From Straminergon stramineum (taxonomy: Eukaryota > Streptophyta > Bryopsida > Hypnales > Calliergonaceae), in contig OY987263.1 of assembly GCA_963920665.1 (NCBI GenBank), forward strand, positions 28,322,547 to 28,386,546: DNA of 64,000 bases. Reading direction: 5' to 3'. A program made the translations under genes and the position numbers. Positions 38,739 through 51,335 of this stretch are shown in pieces (position 1 is the stretch's first letter; each line of letters begins with the position of its first letter). The notes below the pieces were generated by a model. The model worked only from the letters and a program-made list of their open reading frames with translations, did not search any database and had not been told where the DNA came from.

Positions 38739-40829
38739 TCAAGGGTCCACCTCGTTTGCCCTATTCAAATTCGCAAGGGCAGCTTCTCTACTTTTCCTAG
38801 GAATGGTTCGTGATTTCGGGTTAACTTTCTTGGACCAAGTCGCGTATACTACAGAAGATGCATCCACCCAAGCGGGAGGTGTATTCTCAACAACCCACTT
38901 CCCGTACCAACAATTTTGGTATCTCAATTTCATCGAACTTTCAAAATTATCCGGTCTCCAATATTGGAGCAAGAACTTCTCGTTGTTGACATGGCCTTCC
39001 TCTCTGCAAACCTCGCACAGTGCTCTTCCTTGCTAGACAGCACAAATTGAGGGGTCTTCGGTTTGGAACAGAACCCACGAACTTGGACGAATATCAACCC
39101 AAGGATTGAAGCTTTCCCTTGGCGCCTCATTTGCGGGTCCGCAATAAGGTTCCAATTCCTCTTCCTCTGGAAGGATGTCGACAGGATTAACTGTCAGCTC
39201 CTGGGAAGATGATTTTTGCACCCTCCAATTGTACTTTGGCCAGAAGCCTTCAACCAATTCCGTAGGACAGTCCGGAAGTGGCTCCTTCACCTCGCGCAAC
39301 ACACGCTTCCAATACTCGACATATGGAGAAAAGGCGGTTGCAAATCCCTTGCATTTGGTCATTCCATCTTTCCAGAAGTCAATGTACTTCTCCAGTCCTA
39401 ATAGAATCAAACCCTTGTTCAAGGTCGCTTTCCGTGCCGCTTCCACCGCCTTTTCTTGATTTCCGGATGCTGAGGGAACTTCGCTACCTCACATGGGCTT
39501 GAAAGGAATAGGTTTAGGGCAACCCGGAGGTAGCTTCGGCCGACCGCTTCGGTCTTTCTTCCACAAGCATCGCGAAGGTCCATCAGATGGTAGCCACTGT
39601 GAATCAACTGCTGACTTCTTATATTTCATGATAGGGACTCCATGACAATCCACATAGAATCGGAAGAGGTGCATTTCCTCTAAACCAATCAGTTTAGCAG
39701 TGCCGCTGCACAGGTAACCCTTGACAAACGACTTGAAATCCACCACCTCTTGGATGAATTCTGGCATAAATGATAGTTCTTGGGACTCCATGAAGGCTTT
39801 CATAAGGTCCGCGACGACAAATGTATTCTTGCTCTTCAAAGCCTTGGACAGGTGGCTAAAATATGCATCAATGTCCTCGTGAGTATGTCCTACTAGTAGA
39901 AAACCCACCTGAATTTCCTGGAATACTCCTCTTGCAGTAAGCAAGGACAAGAACGCCATGAGATACTGGTTCTTGTTATCTTTCGCGGAGTTGTCAAGTT
40001 GAAGATAGAGCTTCTTAGGAAGAGGGCAAGCTCCACGTCGAGCATCCTCTGGAATCAATTTCAAGGCGTCCATACACCTAGATTTCCCTCTAAGTAATGC
40101 CTCGAATAATGTATTCGCAGGCGGATAGGGGAATAGGTTGCCAATCTCCCGAATCGGGGGACCTTCAAGTCGACGAAACAGCTTAGCCAACGATGAGATA
40201 GTGAAGTTCGAGTCGCCTGGCTAGCACGCTAGTCCATAATGGGCATATGCACCGTCGGCATGACCATGAGCAACCATACCAGTTACACTCATAGGAAGCT
40301 GACCCAAACCTTGTGTGGCCTTTGTTGTCACCCACATTCTTGGAAGAGCCGTCTTCCTTGTATCCATTTTGTCGTGAATGATGCACAGTATCTCCTCAGG
40401 GTTCCTCTTAGATTCTTCACGCCATGTGGCATACAATCAACGGCAGGATGCTTGATGATTCAGATGCTCACCGCGTTGCTTCATGAACTCCACGAAGTCC
40501 AAGCTTCCTTCTGGTGATTTCAAAATGAATTGCTATAGTTCATCGCACTTCGTACACTTGGCAAAAGAGCTGCCTACAGGCTTAATGGAAACGTTATTGA
40601 AGTGCTCCTTTTTTATTCTACTAATTGTGGACTAGCTGACTATACGAAGGCCACACTCCACATTCAACTGCAAGTAGAAAACCCGGACTACACATCAGAT
40701 TCAGTCAGGGTATGGAATTCTAAAACACCGTAAACAACAATCACAATAGCAATAGTGTCGACAAATGATTTCGCAAAACGACAGTCAGAAGAATTTTGGA
40801 TAGGATAGAAATAAAATCAAGTCCATTGG

Positions 40830-41620
40830 GAGACACGTATCGGGAGATCTCCTGATGAGGTAGCAATGGAAAGAAGTCCATTCGGAGACATGTATCGGGA
40901 GATCTCCCGATGAGGTAGGAATGAAAACAAGTCCATTCTAAGACATTTATCGGGAGATCTCCCGATGAGGTAGCAATGGAAAGAAGTCCATTCTAAGACA
41001 TGTATCGGGAGATCTCCCGATGAGGTAGGAATCAAAAGAAGTCCATCGGGAAACATATATCGGGAGATCTCCCGATGAGGTAGCAATGGAAAGAAGTCCA
41101 TTCGGAGACATGTATCAGGAGATCTCCCAATGAGGTAGCAATGGAAAGAAGTCCATTCGGAGACATGTATTGGGAGATCTCCTGATGAGGTAGGAATGAA
41201 AACAAGTTCATTCTAAGACATTTATCGGGAGATCTCCCGATGAGGTAGGAATCAAAAGAGGTCCATTCTAAGACATTTATCGGGAGATCTCCCGATGAGG
41301 TAGGAATCAAAAGAGGTCCATTCTAAGACATTTATCGGGAGATCTCCCAATGAGGTAGGAATCAAAAGAGGTCCATTCTAAGACATGTATCGGGAGATCT
41401 CCCGATGAGGTAGGAATCAAAAGAGGTCCGTCGGGAAACATTTATCGGGAGATCTCCCGATGAGGTAGCAATGGAAAGAAGTCCATTCGGAGACATGTAT
41501 CGGGAGATCTCCCGATGAGGGAGGAATGAAAAGAAGTGCATAGGGAGACATATATCTAGAGATCTCCCGATGAGGTAGGAATGGAAAGAAGATGTGTATC
41601 AGGAGATCAACCGATAAGGG
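40830..41620. repeat. Tandem array of ~55-bp palindrome units in the transposase-like gene intron
   Basis: About 14 units of roughly 55 bp, each with ATCGGGAGATCTCCCGATGA followed by a conserved spacer (gtaggaatcaaaag.ggtccatt..agacat). The array lies inside the 1068-bp intron 40668-41735. The inter-palindrome sequence is also repeated, so the array grew by tandem duplication. Confidence 0.9.
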
Positions 41621-43149
41621 CGGACTAAACTGAAGTTTGTAAAGAGAAATGTATGGGAAGATGTCCCCAAGCACTGAACTCCGAAAGAAACACATCATAG
41701 TTCTATCCAATCATATAAAAGGTTCACCGGAATACCTCATTAGCATCAGCATGAACGCGCTTCCAGTTGTTTCCCGCAGGCAAGAACTTCAATGTGTCCA
41801 CTCTCCCATTCCCTATGGACCGCATTTGGTGCGGCATTTAGTCAGCAGTGTTGTCGATGATGGCTTTCATTGTACCAGTGACCTGCACTGTTCGAAGTCG
41901 AGGACGCTTGATCCCTTTGTTCCCGTGGGTTGAGGAAACCACACCTTGCTTGTACAAATCCATGTAATTGTGGTAGGTGGACTTCGGTACTCCATGAATA
42001 ATGTACCATGTAGTGGCACAAACTTCTGATCCTTCCAAAGTAATATATTTCCGCTTCCGCGTCCAATCCACACTATGCAATTGCCCGCCAACAGCGATTC
42101 CATAATCTCGACGCTCTTCAAAAGACTTCGAAAAATATCTCTGTTTGACCATCAATGATTTCGCTTGGGGAAAAAACTGGCAGCAATGATTGTCGTAGCA
42201 TTTCTCTGAACTAACCTTCCGAATTTCATCGTTGCTAGTTTTACGAGTGAACTGTGTCTCCGTATGAAAAAGGGAGGGTTGACGAACTATGAATCGATAC
42301 GGCGCCTTTTCTCTTCCACCCAGATAGGCAAGGGGATCATGTACATCAGGAAAGGCATGGAAGTGCTCCATCGTGTCCTTCAAACTTCGACCATTAGGGA
42401 ACCAACACTCTGAAATTGGCCAGCGAGCGTGGGTCATGATTACATCATGATCACCCACGAAAACGTCAAGGATGGTCACACCTACGTGCCCCTCACCAAG
42501 GGTAGTATTCTGAAAACTATCGTCCGGCCTCCAACAATTTATTCGTCCAGATGACAATAACACACCCACTGCATCATTCCGATGAACCTCCAGCCCAGTC
42601 CGTTGCTCTTGTCGAATAAATGGACTCGAATCGAAATGGGGATCTTCAGTACATTTAACAACGTCCGTGGCACTCCACAACACCATCTGGTTCAAGACAT
42701 CTGAGAGCGTTGTAAAACCCCTTTGGCAAGGTGTGACCCTAAAATATTGAGCTTCAACGATAAACGATGACGAGTGTATGAGAACAAATATCCACGGCTC
42801 GAATGGAATAGGAACTCCAAGCCACTCACCCTGAGGTCTTGCCTCCACTACAGACCCTACTCCGACTTCACCAAATCCTCAATGATAAAGCTTAACCACG
42901 TCCCCTACATTCAATGGTGAAGTCCAGGCGCAAGACTCCTGTGACTCGCCCTCGTCAGCACCATCGCCAATAAATGGCGTAATTGCATAATCCATTGCCT
43001 TTGAGACCGAATCCATCGACTCTTCCCCACTGTCCATAGAAACCATATCTCGCATAGGTTTTGAATCTCTATATCTGCAAAATAAAGGACCCGACGTTGA
43101 GGTTAGAAAAAGTCAATTCTAAATGACACTATCCACAACAAGTTAGGGT

Positions 43150-44060
43150 CAGTCACTACAAATTCATTGGGAGATCTCCCGATCGAAGGACTGTGCAGCA
43201 GAAAATATTTGCAGTCGAAGAAAGTAGTAATATAATGAATTACAAATATTCGATCCCACCATTGCAGTAAAGTCATCCAAACCCTAAAACAATCTCACAA
43301 TATAAATGCCCAAGAGAACCCGAGAGTGGTAGATGTCTGGACAGACCTCTCCCGTCTCTGATTAACAGAAGACCATCAAGAGATCTCCCGATGGGGTCGA
43401 CAACCACAGCCCGTAACATTTCATCGAGAGATCTCCCGATGAACAGAACAGCCACAGTGTATAACACTTCATCGGGAGATCTCCTGATGCACACAGCCCG
43501 AAAGTATGAAACAATTCAATGGCAGATCTCAACATTCAAATTGAAAATGAGGTCCCCATTCCTAGGTGGAATGATTCCTGAAAGAAGTCATCGGGAGATC
43601 TCCCGATGATAGCCAATCGGACTGCTTCTACACTCAAATCATAAAGCGATCTCTTCATGATCTTCTCGTATATGGATATCTCCCAATGATATTGGAAAAT
43701 TTCCGTACACTTCTTTCATCGGGATATCTCCCGTTGAGAATGCTGAATTAACATTTCCCGAGATCATCTAGAGATCTCGCGATGGTAATGCAGAAATTTA
43801 GATCATTGAAATCAACGGGAGATCTCCCGTTGATCTTGCCGAATCTCCGTTTTCAGAAGTCATCGGGAGATCTCCCAATGTTCTCCTTGCGGATTGTCCA
43901 AGGATGTCGTCCGATTGACCTAGAAGAACTCCACTGGTCATCCTCGAAATACAGTTCCAAGATTATGGCACTGTAGAGACATCGGGAGATCTCCCGATAA
44001 TAAAGTAATTCACTAAAAGTCCGCCAAGCAATCAACAGGAGATCTCCCGATGGCGCGAAT
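43150..44060. repeat. Palindrome cluster in first intron of the transposase-like gene
   Basis: About 12 copies lie in the intron 43075-44127, near 43170, 43378, 43424, 43472, 43590, 43720, 43770, 43816, 43861, 43981 and 44036, with weaker ones near 43523 and 43655. Unlike the 55-bp array, the sequences between them are unrelated. Variants at positions flanking the core often change on both arms (for example CAACGGGAGATCTCCCGTTG), keeping the inverted symmetry. Confidence 0.85.
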
Positions 44061-44210
44061 CCAAGACATCCGTACAATACCGAATGTGATTCGTAGGGTC
44101 GTTTATACGCGTAATATACGACTATACGAACTGTCTGCTTCGTGAAGACTACAGTACTTCCTCCTTGCTCTCGACGTCGGGTTTGTACTCTGTGCTACAG
44201 ACACTTGCAT

Positions 44211-45150
44211 TGAAGTTTTACTTTTGAACAAAAATCATTCCACTTCAATGATACGGAGTTCGAAATCTATGATCTCGCCATCCTGCATAGGCCACAAACT
44301 AACGACGTGGAATCGGTGTACTTCGTGATTGTTCACAAATGCGCGCATTCACTCTCATCTGTGAAGACTGACTTCTAGGTGAATCAATCACAACTCCATC
44401 GGCACCCCCTAGACATGCATAGGTTCTACAGTCCGACGAAGACGACATTGACATTCATCACATCCTCCTACTCACTCAGTCTGCGATTCCACTGCATTGT
44501 CACTCCAGGCATCATCAGTCCATTAGTGCATTGTCGTCATTTTGGAATTCTGCAACTCAGTGAACCACTACAAAAAAAAGAGAATGATACCTACAGTGAG
44601 GGGCTGCGAAAATCAATCCACTAAACCTCTTGCGCCAACGCACTTGAACTTACAATTTCCTACTCTTCTCACCTTCATTCCACTACTTCGTTCACGTCTG
44701 CGAAAGAGAGAAAGACTGCGGTCGTTGGGGGTCATCACAAACCTCAAATCTGGAATTCGTACTTCCCGCCTAAATTTCATAAGAGCACTATGTTCCTGCA
44801 TTTCGGATTCTCTGAGCACTCTTAATGGTCGTGCGCGCCTGTGTGCAGGCCGAATCTGAAGATGCAGTCTTCTTTGAGATTGTTGACTGTAGTCTTGGAG
44901 GGCATGCCGGCCTGCCAGCTTAAATGTTGCGGATGAGTTCGTCAGACTTCGATAACGGCTCAAATATACAAAGGCGGACAATGTCCGTCTGGGTCTTGAA
45001 GTCGAATCTTCCATTGATTCTTCGAGGGGCCTGCTTTCAATGTGCTGCTTCTGGTTCGTTAGGTCTCCCTCTACGACTGAATACTCTTGGGTTCGGCATG
45101 TACCTATTGTATGTTATTAACTTTCCTCCACTATTACTGCATGCGATCTA
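44211..45150 (-). promoter_or_regulatory. Upstream region of the leftward gene
   Basis: Composition is richer in GC than the AT-rich centre to its right, as at the 5' ends of the host genes. It probably contains the promoter and leader of the leftward transposase-like gene. An Arg-rich open frame here was not accepted as a gene. No specific promoter element was identified. Confidence 0.35.
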
Positions 45151-45307
45151 GCAGAAGAGTTCAAGCCATTTAAAACACATCCACACACGTGTATTTTATT
45201 GTTATGAAAAAGTCATACTATAAATCATTAAGTTGCCCGAAGTACTAGTCCCTTCATGCACGTTTTCAATTATTTCACCCCAATTACTTAAAGTTCCATG
45301 ACTTACT

Positions 45308-45342
45308 TTAGGGTTTAGGGTTTAGGGTTTAGGGTTTAGGGT
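45308..45342 (+). repeat. Interstitial telomere-type repeat (TTTAGGG)5
   Basis: Five perfect TTTAGGG units are followed by a TTCAGGG variant. Shorter runs occur at about 45413-45427 and 47941-47957. TTTAGGG is the standard plant telomere unit. The runs are short and inside the element, so this is not a chromosome end. Confidence 0.9.
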
Positions 45343-46849
45343 TCAGGGAAAAAGACAAAGAAGGAAACAAAAACCAGAATAGAGTCCAGGGTTTCAAGGT
45401 GTAAGATTTCAAGGTTTAGGGTTTAGGCATACATTCATTTTGGAATACCTTCCATAATTATGTGGTTCTAAATTTCGGGTCATGATTTCATTCCTTGGGA
45501 ATCATTTTCTTTAATCTATATTGCTAAAGATCTCTCTTTGCTTGTGACCCTTCTGGTGGATATATTCTTTTGTCTAAGAGTACATTTGGAAGGTTCTAGT
45601 GCGGTTTTATAGATTGGAATGATGGACTTCAGTTTCTGAAATCTTTCTTAGACGGTAGAGTATGTTGAATGTTTTGAAATGCATTTTATATTATAATTTG
45701 ATGTTGTCATTTTTCACATTCTCTTGTTTTTTATTGATTGCATTTTTATAGAGTAAATAATTGTATGTTGAGACCAAATATACCATACCCTATCTATGGG
45801 TGTGCAATCCTTCTTTGGAATTGAGCGAGGGATGTTTGCTTGTTCTTTTTAATCTACAATGGGAGAACTTTGGGAAAGCTCGGTCTAGGTTTTTCCTTCT
45901 AATGCTTATCCCAGTGTGTTTTTTTAAAAATTTGTAGACCCGAAAGTTGAATGTAAATAAATGACCAATCATATAATTAGTATTTCATATGATATATGCT
46001 TAGGTTTAGGGTAAAAAAATGATGACTTCTCCGATTTTGCTTAATTAGACACATGTGCATTCAATGTCTAATACATAATCATTAAAGCCTAATATACTTC
46101 AAGAATTTGTCTATGTGATATTTAAAATCAAAGCATATGAATTGTATATTCCAACAAGAAATTAGGGTTTATGAATGGGATAAGTATTTAGGATGAATTT
46201 GGCATATAACATACCAGAAAACTATATTGAAACTTCTCTAATGTAAACTAAGTAATATACCAAGGCTAGTTCAAAATGTGCCCCCCAAAATATTATAAGT
46301 ACCATAACAATGTTGTTAATCACCACCAGTCCTCTTCTGTTGATTTTGAAGAAATATGTAAGTAACATGTCCTTCAATGAGTTCTACAAGTTCAACCTCC
46401 TTTCAAATAGTTTATTCTTGCAAGTGTATGCAAAATACAAAAGTAAGTCACTCTTCAACAAAGTGTGTTTTGTGTTCTAATTTAACCCTACTACCAACAA
46501 TGCTAGCATGCAAGGTTAGAGCCATGCACTTGTGAGCTTTGAGTGTGGAACTTGTGAGCCTAAAGCCCCCAAAACTTTTTGGGGGAAATTTTTGCACACC
46601 AATTTCCTTTGTTAACTTCTTTTTCTAATAGTAGAAAAGAAGTTTCTAATTATAGTGACTATTGTGAACTATGACCGTATCACCTATAACCATGAATTGT
46701 TCTAGTCCTTTTAATTGTCTTGAGATTTTTTCATTGGTACAGGAAAAGAACTTCAAACTGTGTTGACAAGTTTGAGCACTTAGTTCAATAAGTAGAACAA
46801 GAAAAAAAAGCCAAACGTTGTAAGTACACTAGACAAATGTCATTAAAAT

Positions 46850-47065
46850 GGATGAAGGAAAAAAAATGGGGAATCAAAGGAAAAAAATGGGGGAAAAAAT
46901 GGGGTCCAAAAGAAAAAAAAGTGGGGAAAGAAAAAATATGGGGTCCGAAAGGAAAAAAATGGGGAAAGAAAAAGAAAGTGGGGAAAGAAAAAGAAAGTGG
47001 GGAAAGAAAAAAAAAGGAAATGGAAGAATTGGGGAAAGAAAATAAAGTGGGGAAACTGTGAAAAA
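46850..47065 (+). repeat. Purine-rich low-complexity tract
   Basis: Irregular repeats of GGGGAAAGAAAAAG/TGGGG-type units make an almost pure G/A strand of about 215 bases. Long open frames on both strands here reflect composition only. Confidence 0.85.
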
Positions 47066-48750
47066 AAATGGGAAAGATAAGAAATGATTGGGGATTGAAA
47101 CCCCAAAAACGAGAAAGGAAAACCATATTATTGAAAGTACAATTAAAAGAAAATAATCCTAAGCACATACGAAAATGAAGGAGCACATAATGCAATTATT
47201 TTAAAAGAGTAACTAATATGCAAAAGTTTAGAAAATGGTAAAACATAGGGGTAGAAAATGAGTGGAAAAAGAATAACATATTCATAATTATATGCGTTAC
47301 TCAAATAAAGATTAGGGTGGTAGATTTGAACAAGGTACAATTCATGTAAGTAACTAAATTCTAATTTATTCCCACATTTCATATTTTCTTATTCCACCAG
47401 GCATCTACATTTTTTCCCGATGTTTATTTTTTTTGCCACCCACTACATAATTTTCCACATACTTCTTTATGTTGAATTGTCAATCTATATTTGTTTCCCC
47501 CCCTATTGTTTATCCCTTGACCCATATTAGTTTTACCCCTTGTTCCACCATTTCTTTCAACTATAACTTTATGTAGTTTTAGGGCTACCCTTCTTCATTA
47601 CTTCTCTTCAAATTTAGAATGATTTTGGGTAGTACTTCTTTTGTTATTTTGTTTCTTTAGAGTTTAGGGTCATGTGAAGTTGGTACATCTTGTAAAAGTA
47701 CATTTTCATTGTTCATATGGCTTCCCCATAGAAGAAGTGATTTGGAAATTGATGAAACAATCATATTAGTTATTTAGTGATGTTGTTTTTGTATAAGCGA
47801 TTGTAATGTGTCATTTACAATTAGAATGAATAGTATTAGCTAGGTATGACAATCCTTAATTCATCGCAACAATTTTAATTTTTGTATGTTAGTAAATTTT
47901 TAGTAATAAGTACAATATATTTGGTGATGATGAATTCCAAGGGTTTAGGGTTTAGGGTCATCATTTTGGGCCTTCATCATACAATATGATGTCGAAATCG
48001 CATCACAAAATAATTAATTTCAAATATGTAGTACACATATCTTTTTGATTTAGGATAATTAATATTTGATTTACGGACCTCATGTACTTCGGGAATGATG
48101 TTTTGTATCATTCTTTGAGGTCCTAAAATGTAATAGCATTTCATGTAGAAGTTTAAGGTACATACATGGGTTTATTTTTATAGGTTATTATTTGTCCAAG
48201 AACTCAATCATCTTTAACAAAGTATATGTAGATCACTCTAGTGGTCTTATTTTGAAATTCGTGAGAGTCACTTGATTATTTAATGACTTGTATATAAAGT
48301 CTTTGTGAGGGTTAATTACTAGGAGATGAGCTTTGAAAATGGAAAAAAATGATGTACACAAAAATTATGGGAAAATGAGAGAAAGGCTTTCGAGCATAGA
48401 AATGTAATGCTTGTGTACATTTTTGAATTTCAATGCAAACAATCACTATAATTTGGGCCACAATGGGATAACCTTGCTCCCACTTGTTGCACAAGTGAGT
48501 ACTTCATCTTATGAGTACTGCAATTTTTGTGATCATTTTACGTGGTAGTGTCTAGTAATTTGAAACCCTTAGCCATTATTCCTCCATAACTAAGGAAATG
48601 ATGAAGGAGTTTGAAATTCTAAGTGAATTAATCCCCCCTCCAAGTTGTAAGCAAGGGATAACTCACTAATGCCCCCCTTACTAATTGCAAGGGAGTGGTA
48701 ACAAATTAATCCCCCCCCCACTCATTCTTACCATGGGTGAAGTCATCATG

Positions 48751-50006
48751 ACTCGTCCACTGGGGGTCTATTCGTCCTGACAGACTGTCAGTTTGCCCTC
48801 CTCGTCGGCGGCACCATGAGTGGAGGGGTCCACGTCGGGATCGCACTGGAGTGCAATCCGTTTTTCTCCCGCTGTAGTTGGCAACGTCGGGTCTCCTCTC
48901 CTGTGTGTTGGAGGCAATTTTCCTTGAGCCTCCGTCTTCCTCCCGTTCCTCTCTTCCCTACACTCCCCTGCGCGTGATTCTCTTGTGCATTTCAGCGTTG
49001 GGAGTGAGTTAATTTCTTTGTGCATTTCAGTGTTTCAGTTTCATTGATTTGCGTTTCCGCTTTTGACATACGTCCGCGAGGAGAGTTGATAGTCGCGTCT
49101 TGGATCTATGCACCTTGGATCACCTTGGATCTAGGATACATGGAGGCGCTTCATCAGGAGAAAGTTCCAGAGGAGATGCGCAATTTTTGTAAGTTCAATC
49201 GCTTTTCCTGTCTTTGTTTCTAGCTTAGTTTGCAGCATTCATTACATTTTGTTTGGCTGCATTTATTGTGTTCAGTTCCTTTGGATTTTCTTGGTGTTTG
49301 AATTGGAGGGTATGACCGACCCAATGCTTCGCATTCGTCGTTTGAGAGGAATTGGAGCTCGATTGAAGACGGACCAGTCGTTGTAGTTTTTCGTTTGAAA
49401 CATGACGAGTAGTGCGATACGAGCTTAGTTTGATGACATTGTATTACGGTTATGGCTTCAACCGCATTGTCGTTTTGATTGAAAACAGAACGAGTAAGGC
49501 GATCAGGGTACGGCTTCGATGTTGGGGCCTCGTCGGTGTAGTTTATAGATTAGGAGAGATTGGCTGGTCGCAAGTTGCATTTTAATTTAGCGTTGCGAGT
49601 TCTAGTTTATTTGAGTGGGAAGGTTCTGAAGGTCTCGTTGTGCTCAGTGAATTGTCTTGTTTTTTGTTGTGGAGGATGACACTAATTAGGCTGTTGATTC
49701 TAGAGCTATCTTGGTGTTAGTGGTTTTAAATTTCATCCCGAACGGCCAAGTTAGAATGTAAGCGCCTCTGTTCATTAGTTTTGTTTGGACAGGTCTAATG
49801 CACTTGCTTCATTGTTGTTAGGGAAACATGAAAACCATTGTCTTCAATTGCACTAGTCTAGCTTCCACAGCAACAGTCCTATGACAATGCATTCTTGTTG
49901 ATTGTAAGAGGCGAGGTTATTTCTGTTGCGTGCTTGTATTTCTGGGAGAAGAGGGTGTCGGCCATCCGCACGAAATTTGGAGCGGCAATGGGAAGAGTGC
50001 ACAGTA
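48751..50006 (+). promoter_or_regulatory. Upstream region of the rightward gene, with a candidate small exon
   Basis: The CT- and GC-rich stretch 48760-49135 resembles the leaders of the host genes. ATG at 49140 opens 16 codons (MEALHQEKVPEEMRNF) ending at a good donor, T|GTAAGT, at 49188 (phase 1). It could be a first exon of the rightward gene, an exon captured from the host, or an upstream transcript. I could not connect it in phase to the later exons. Intronic or untranslated sequence fills the rest. Confidence 0.35.
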
Positions 50007-50317
50007 ATGTCAACATCCTCACCAGCACCCAAAAACCCAGATGATTGGACCAACCCGTAAGTTCTTCCCTCCGTCGCTATATTTGCATTTGTAATCTGTA
50101 TTGGCAAGGAAATGGCTCTAGGAATTCCTTCTTAGTATTATCCATCAGTTGGACATACGCATTGAAACGAAGCTCATCGATTAGGTCGGAGTTGGTTTAT
50201 TGAGGATTAGGCACCAAAGTGCACGCCCGCATGCCATTTCCGATGCCCCAGAATACCGAACCATGAGTCCCGAAGTAATGCAGTTTAATTTGAAATAGTC
50301 AAATTTCCCCTATAACC

Positions 50318-51335
50318 GTTCATTGGGAGAACTCCCGATGAAAGTCGACTAAGAAAATGCAGTACATTGACACTGCGAGTTCACTTCTTGGAGAAATAAC
50401 CCTGAACCGTCATAATGAGACTGGTATTCGAACAGCTGCCGACAATTATTTCGCAAGTAGACCATCGGGAGATCTCCCGATAAAAACAAAAGCAAAAGGA
50501 AGTGATGAAACTCAGTGAACATGAATATTATCGGGAGATCTCCCGATAGATTATAGACGATTTTACCTCACGAGATAAAAACTAAGCAGAGAAACAAGTG
50601 AATAAACTTTTTAAAGGAGAAACTGAAGAAACCATCGGGAGATCTCCCGATGGAAAACACTCCAACTAGAGTGACTCCTTCCTCAGCACATAGGCATCCT
50701 AAAATTGCTAAACGAATTTAGGGTCATCATTACTCATCTGGCCAAGACCGGTACATCGGGAGATCTCCCGATGCCAGCTGTAATTAATTAAGAAGGCCGC
50801 TTCATCAGGAGATCTCCTGATGCCAGGATTGATTAATCAAGGATGTGATTGCAACGGGAGATCTCCCGATGCCAGCTTTGAATGTTGAGGGATGTCAATG
50901 TGACGGGAGATCTCCCGATGCTTAGTATGGAAAAACAAGGATGTGATGGCATCGGGAGATCTCCCGATACCAGCTTTGAATTATGACGGATGAGAATGCA
51001 ACGGGAGATCTCCCGATGCCAGCTTTGAATTATGAATGAGGTGAATGCAACGGGAGATCTCCCGATGCGAGCTTTGATTTATGAAGGATATGATTGAAAC
51101 GGGAGATCTCCCGATGTCAGGTTTGAATTATGAAGGATATGAATGCAACGGGAGATCTCCCGATGCCAAATTCGACTTATCTCGGATTTGAATGCAAGGG
51201 CATATCTTCCAGGATCTTCTTTTAATTCGATAGCCTAGAGCGATTTTCTGTAGAATAAATTCCCGAATAGAATTACCACTAGTCAAGTACGAGGAAAATA
51301 TAGAGGATCATCAAGAGATCTCCCGATGTAGAGAA
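50318..51335. repeat. Palindrome array in the first intron of the rightward gene
   Basis: About 14 copies lie in the intron 50057-51402. The copies from about 50853 to 51149 are spaced about 49 bp apart with a shared spacer (gatgccagctttgaatta..aaggat.tgaatgcaa). The earlier ones (50321, 50463, 50530, 50634, 50755, 50804) are irregularly spaced with unrelated flanks. This mirrors the leftward gene, where an intron also holds both kinds. Confidence 0.9.

Larger units (their letters stand above)
38739..44210 (-). pseudogene. Decayed DUF7869-type transposase-like gene
   Basis: Reading leftward, the exons are 44210-44128, 43074-41736 and 40667-38739, in consistent phase (2, then 0), for 1116 codons. 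The third exon has the family core: QLDN...DNKN (Asp at codon 699) and VGHTHEDID (734-741). These acidic residues resemble an RNase-H/DDE catalytic site. Upstream lie a Cys/His-rich segment (EKCYDNHCC), a second FAKCTKCDEL, and the conserved IHDKMD and MVAHGH motifs. The most N-terminal exon is the least certain. Eight in-frame stops interrupt it: TGA 42879, TAA 41838, TAG 40632, TAG 40533, TGA 40437, TAG 40221, TGA 39489, TAG 39033 (lowest coordinates). No frameshift was seen. Both introns are filled with palindromes. The family name is from memory of its motifs; its role as transposase is inferred from the TIR context. Confidence 0.75.
45151..48750. other. AT-rich centre of the element between the divergent genes
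   Basis: About 3.6 kb with no recognisable coding sequence and no copies of the palindrome. It contains telomere-type repeats and a purine-rich tract, listed separately, plus scattered 'agggtttaggg' fragments. It could be a spacer, a replication or chromatin element, or an older insertion. Confidence 0.5.

Noticed and set aside
40830..41620. Regularly spaced palindromic repeats resembling a CRISPR array
   Set aside because: The spacers are near-identical to each other, the repeat is a perfect palindrome, and the array lies in an intron of a plant element. There are no cas genes.
40817..41710. Leftward open frames reading REISRYM/IGRSPD repeats
   Set aside because: They arise from translating the 55-bp intron array. 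Exon phases on both sides join across it.
44613..45014. Leftward 133-codon Arg-rich frame upstream of the transposase-like gene
   Set aside because: Its composition is that of a GC-rich leader. There is no recognised domain and no phase link to the exons downstream.
45308..45342. TTTAGGG run as a chromosome end
   Set aside because: Only five units, flanked by ordinary sequence on both sides inside the element.
46785..47195. Open frames rich in Phe or in Lys/Gly around 46.8-47.2 kb
   Set aside because: They come from the purine-rich low-complexity tract on both strands.
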